Assembly (NCBI GenBank): GCA_021229015.1
Contig: CM037778.1
Location: 19,537,214-19,601,213 of the forward strand
From: Solen grandis
Taxonomy: Eukaryota; Mollusca; Bivalvia; Adapedonta; Solenidae
Direction: 5' to 3'
Length of the DNA stretch: 64,000 nucleotides
Both the position numbers and the translations under genes were made by a program. The notes under the pieces were generated by a model. That model was given only the letters and a program-made list of their open reading frames with translations, ran no database searches and was not told where the DNA came from. Below are positions 60,701-64,000 of the stretch, one piece after another (positions within the stretch are counted from its first letter, which is position 1; every line of letters starts with the position of its first letter).

Positions 60701-61231
60701 CGGATACTCCAAATGTTTGGATATAAACTGTCACAATGTCTGCACAACTATGCTTAAAAGGGTTATCTCGCCAGTAAAGGATGTCTGTATTTATATCATT
60801 TCCTCTTTAAGTAGGTAATTATTTTTAAATGAATAAAGTATGTGTAATAGATTTTAATCACTGTTTACTTGTAGACAGTTACCATAGAAATAGCCCAGTT
60901 GCTCGAAAATTAACTGGATGACCTATGTACTTTTTTTCATTCAGTTTTGATGAAGCATCCGTTCAAGAATATTACAAAAAAATGAAAAACATCAATTGAA
61001 GGATTTTCTGTAAAAAAAGGGAAATGTTTTAAAATTAAGCGTTTTTTTCTTACACTTTTCCAAGTTAGTCTAAAGGTTTTTGTCCATTTCTATAAAAAAA
61101 ATAAGTATCTGAATGTAATGTTTACTTACTGTTTGATATTTGGTAGATATGTCTTTGCAGATCAAACTAAGTATCTTTGGGCAGCATGGAGCCGATCCAT
61201 TGACACCCAGAGATCGAAGTCTTCGAATTAA

Positions 61232-61276
<45 letters not shown>

Positions 61277-63042
61277 AACAGGGGGGGTACGTGAGGTCAA
61301 TTTTGCATTTGCTTTACTCACCACTGAGGACGTCCCCACTTGGTTTGACCTTGATTTATTTCGGAGTGGTTAGGGTAGGGATAAGGTAAGGGTTATTGTG
61401 AGGGGTCAGGGTTGGGTTAGGGTAAGGGCTAGGGTATGATGTTATCTGTGCTAGATCTCCTTCGTTGGAGATTGCCCCCTGATTACATACATGGCGGAAG
61501 ACTCCAAAATATGTTTATATTAGTTCGCTCGCTGTACCGTTGTTGTTATTTATTTATTTCTTATTTTTTATGCTGTATGCTGTTGCTCAAATGCGCACAA
61601 GTCGCCCATCGAAATATCACAAACGCTAATGGGTTATAGATTGAATGTCTTCAATGTCATTTATAATTGTTATCCGTATTTTTTATACTTTGCTTTGTTC
61701 TTGTTCTAAATATGCACTTTTATGCACTGCTTAACGGAAATTTCAAATCTGTAAAGCAGCATATTCAATAAAAGGATAAAACGAATAGGATAATGTTTCC
61801 TGATTCCTCAATATCATTTCCTTTTCTGTTTGCGAAGCTGTGGGCGTCGGTAGCTCCGACGTATTGATACTGATGATAAACGAGGAAAGGGAAAAGAATA
61901 AGAAATACGTGGAGACACTGAAGGAAACCCTACAGAAGCTAGGTGTACGTTTTATTTATTACTATTATATCATCTCACTTTCTGAAGCTGAGGGCTATAC
62001 TGGAATAACAATGGCGAGTCACGTCTAAATAGGGACTATACATGAATCACGCATGACACACTAGTCACGTCTAGTTAGGGGCTACACTGGAATCACGCAT
62101 GACGAGTCACGTCTAGTTAGGGACTATACTGGACTCACGCATGACGAGTCACGTCTAGTTAGGGACTATACTGGAATTACGCACGACGAGTCACGTCTAG
62201 TTAGGGACTTTACTGGAACCACGCATGACGAGTCGCGTATAGTTAGGGACTATACTGGAATCACGCATGACGAGTCACGTCTAGTTAGGGACTATACTGG
62301 AATCACGCATGACGAGTCACGTCTAGTTAGGGACTTTACTGGAATCACGCATGACGAGACACGTCTAGTTAGGGACTATCCTAGTACAAGCATGACGTAA
62401 AGTTAGGGACTATACTGGAATCACGCATGACGAGTCACGTCTAGTTAGGGACTGTAATGGAATCACACGTGAACAAAAATGTTTTGAACTATTAAGAAAT
62501 ATCATTTCCTAAACTGAATATAAAAAAAAACTTGTTGGTCTATCTTGTTTATCTGCTAAAATCTTGCAGACTGAGACTTTTAATGAAGAAAGATGTGGAC
62601 AATGAAGAAAACGTAATAAGACAATGTTGTACTTTTCTTTTTTCTGAGCAACGCGACCCATCTGTATGCAACATTGTTCAATGGTTACAGATTGTAGACT
62701 AAAGGTTATGATAGACGTTTCCTAGAAATTTACTGAAGTCTTCTATATTATATACAAATATATCGCATTATGCAATTAAACATGGCTAACGTGTAAATAT
62801 TAATTCCAGTTATTTGCTGTCTCTAGGTCAAAGGAAAGGTCAAACACGTCGAAGGTGACGCCAGGCACCAGATTATTCGTGCAACCGAGGAAGAAAAAGC
62901 AAAGATGATCATCATGGGTACACGTGGCATGGGCACTGTGAAACGCACGTTCATTGGCAGCGTGAGTGATCACGTGCTGCACCATTCGAACGTGCCGGTC
63001 CTGATCTGCAGACACGGTGATGGTCACGCGCACAAACATTGA
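57706..63042 (+). CDS. universal stress protein gene USP-B (four exons, complete)
   Basis: Exons 57706-57772, 59659-59739, 61838-61944 and 62827-63042 add up to 471 nt, a 156-residue protein and stop, the usual size of a single-domain USP. All junctions are AG/GT and the phases fit (1, 1, 0). The N-terminal beta strand with the nucleotide-contacting Asp reads VLIAMDGSSFADHALDW; exon 2 begins with YMNNIHKP, a USP hallmark; exon 4 has the ATP-binding loop G-2X-G-9X-G-S (GTRGMGTVKRTFIGS), then SDHVLHHSNVPVLICRHG and a short His-rich end. The protein is probably cytoplasmic: no signal peptide or membrane segment. Introns hold mobile elements, a GT microsatellite and a 42-bp minisatellite. USP-A, about 20 kb upstream, is its paralogue. 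Confidence 0.95.
58160..58290 (+). mobile_element. SINE family 2 head fragment
   Basis: Box A (gaccgagtggtaagag), box B (agttcgatccc), then cgcgacgtaccaaggtagtt and a short piece of body. In USP-B intron 1. Confidence 0.7.
58325..59266. mobile_element. possible mariner-like remnant with 'ctaagttttgggaca' ends
   Basis: ctctaagttttgggaca lies at 58327 and its inverse tgtcccaaaactaagag at 59251; a further direct copy at 59213 forms a close hairpin with the right end. A hAT-like MITE is nested inside. No transposase frame. Element limits are uncertain. Confidence 0.4.
58818..59024. mobile_element. palindromic hAT-like MITE, copy 2
   Basis: 207 bp with ends CACAGGCTAC / GTAGTCTGTG and the same inner palindrome as the copy at 32017. 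It is flanked by a perfect 8-bp duplication gccggaag (58810-58817 and 59025-59032). A run of about 28 C (about 58835-58861) replaces part of the left arm. Confidence 0.88.
59285..59445 (+). mobile_element. SINE family 2 body fragment
   Basis: aggactggttggcccggtgt, gataatgtgactgg, catgtcacatgtctacgacg, ctgtctccaaatgac. The head is missing; a separate head-like piece with box B gggttcgaac follows at about 59470-59515. Confidence 0.7.
59659..59739 (+). CDS. USP-B exon 2
   Basis: The acceptor is gatatttcag and the donor is gtaagt at 59740. 81 nt encoding YMNNIHKPEYNVILFNC and ending at the split Pro codon. The stretch after the second strand is shorter than in many animal USPs. Confidence 0.9.
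59817..60058 (+). mobile_element. piggyBac-like MITE, copy 5
   Basis: 242 bp including both TTAA, in USP-B intron 2. It differs from the other copies by only a few bases by eye. Confidence 0.88.
60060..61230. other. USP-B intron 2, nothing recognised
   Basis: AT-rich intron. Short open frames (for example minus 60130-60384, 60505-60747) show no motif. Confidence 0.45.
61234..61275 (+). repeat. (GT)n microsatellite
   Basis: About 20 GT dinucleotides in USP-B intron 2. On the minus strand it produces a false (Thr-His)n peptide. Confidence 0.95.
61368..61436 (+). repeat. degenerate telomere-like (TTAGGG) tract
   Basis: ggttagggtagggataaggt, gggttgggttagggtaaggg and similar words over about 70 bp. 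Short and degenerate. Confidence 0.6.
61838..61944 (+). CDS. USP-B exon 3
   Basis: The acceptor is gcgaag at 61832-61837 and the donor is gtacgt at 61945. 107 nt, the same length and phase as the USP-A exon at 39333. Encodes VGVGSSDVLILMINEEREK and a helix ending LQKLG. Confidence 0.9.
61990..62480 (+). repeat. 42-bp minisatellite in USP-B intron 3, about 11 units
   Basis: Unit gacgagtcacgtctagttag plus ggactatactggaatcacgcat. Spacing of 42 bp is seen at 62101, 62143 and 62185. Edge units are diverged. Confidence 0.92.
62827..63042 (+). CDS. USP-B last exon
   Basis: The acceptor is ctctag and the stop TGA is at 63040-63042. 216 nt with the nucleotide-binding loop and C-terminal strand. Ends RHGDGHAHKH. 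Confidence 0.93.
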   Translation, partial: VKGKVKHVEGDARHQIIRATEEEKAKMIIMGTRGMGTVKRTFIGSVSDHVLHHSNVPVLICRHGDGHAHKH

Positions 63043-64000
63043 GCGATGCTTTCCTGTGTTTGATTTGGACTGTACGAAAACAATTTTCAAACGCTAGATT
63101 TAATTACAGAAAAGAATATTAGATGTTGAACATGTCTGCAAATTGAAAGGAAGTGCTGAGGATGAATCCAACGATATTGTGCCATTATTGTAAGATTAAG
63201 CATTTTACAACTGGTCATGGAAGGATATACCACAAAAATATTGATATAAGCTTACTCTTGAGATAATGCCACCACTTTGAGTTTTTCGTCTGCTTCTCAT
63301 TTTAACTTCATATCATTCTCAAAAAAAGCTGGAATGATGACTTATCTGAGAAGGAGTCGCCAGACTATATTATGCAAATTTTGTCGATCGGTCTGCATAG
63401 ATGTCTCCTGTGACTAATAAAGCTTAAACAAATTTTGAATCGATGATCCAACCTATATAATCTATAAGCAAAGACATATTCAACAGTGATAGGAAACTCC
63501 TGTAAAAGTCAGTGGAAAAATTGTTAAGCCACACAGCAGATCATTAAATATTGCAAACTTACAAAAAGTATGGATAAAATCACAGAGGAAAATGCAATCA
63601 TACATGTATTATAATGCAATCGTTTCTCTACTATACGGAATTACATTCAGTAAGATTTATTTAAAAAAAAAATATGATTTAAATCCAATAAGTGTAACAG
63701 AAAAACAGAGTTTACATGTTTATTTTCACACAGGTACTCTTGTATTTTACATAAAACATTTTTATTTCTTGACATATTTTTATACATAATGTATCAGCTT
63801 GATGTTAATGTAGTGTCTCTTGTAAGATACAATTTATTTTCACATGAAACGTGAAAACGTGACTCTGCGAGAATTGGAGAATTTGTTACGTGCTTTTGCT
63901 AGATTTAGTCTAGTTGCCAGACTTTGTTTCATAGGTCTTTGGTTCCAGGAACCGCTGACATTCAGGTTTTATGCTGTATCTTTAACCTATGACAGGCATT
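63043..64000. other. USP-B 3' UTR and downstream flank
   Basis: Probable 3' UTR to shortly after the AATAAA at 63416. The remainder is AT-rich without recognised features. Confidence 0.5.
63416..63421 (+). promoter_or_regulatory. candidate polyadenylation signal of USP-B
   Basis: AATAAA about 375 nt after the stop codon, a normal distance for an animal 3' UTR. Confidence 0.5.

Noticed and set aside
61070..61339. Open frame with a Thr-His run on the minus strand
   Set aside because: Product of the (GT)n microsatellite in USP-B intron 2.

Overview
This window looks like eukaryotic genomic DNA from a mollusc, most probably a marine bivalve. It is AT-rich, and its few genes are split into short exons with GT/AG junctions. 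Most of the rest is interspersed repeats of kinds common in bivalve genomes: elements opening with the AGCTCAC..GTGAGCT hairpin, tRNA-headed SINEs, and 'ttatgcccccc..' repeats. The species is inference; no taxon-specific gene settles it. There are no operons, CRISPR arrays or prokaryotic features.

Three gene loci can be assembled from splice sites and phase. (1) 707-5333 (+): the last four exons of a single-pass type I membrane protein, with a short C-type-lectin-like ectodomain, one transmembrane helix and a tail of about 98 residues. (2) 39333-42095 (+): the last two coding exons of a universal stress protein (USP) gene, here USP-A. Its first two exons were not found and may lie at the assembly gap at 26196-26295. 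(3) 57706-63042 (+): a complete four-exon USP gene, USP-B, encoding 156 residues. USP-A and USP-B share exon phases, an identical 107-nt third exon, the nucleotide-binding motif G-2X-G-9X-G-S, and an unusual histidine-rich C-terminus. They look like tandem duplicates. A possible first exon of a further, minus-strand gene lies at 54001-54079.

Mobile DNA, left to right: a reverse-transcriptase relic inside the membrane-protein gene (2.0-2.4 kb); a degenerate BEL/Pao LTR retrotransposon on the minus strand with both LTRs (7.86-15.40 kb); a decayed L1/CR1-type non-LTR retrotransposon on the plus strand (15.86-21.12 kb) with its RT gutted and its active site mutated; six elements with hairpin ends and internal tandem units (27.7-53.1 kb); two copies of a 207-214 bp palindromic hAT-like MITE with 8-bp target duplications; five copies, all exactly 242 bp, of a piggyBac-like MITE bounded by TTAA; a Tigger/pogo-like remnant with TA duplications; further palindromic MITEs; and two SINE families. 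Several minisatellites (34, 32, 39, 42 and 165 bp units) occur, and one of them has expanded inside a SINE.

I saw no wholly new protein system. The most interesting signals are the exact-length TTAA MITE family, the palindromic hAT-like MITE, a filled site of the hairpin-ended element beside a related unoccupied site, the SINE-born minisatellite, and the paired USP genes with His-rich tails.
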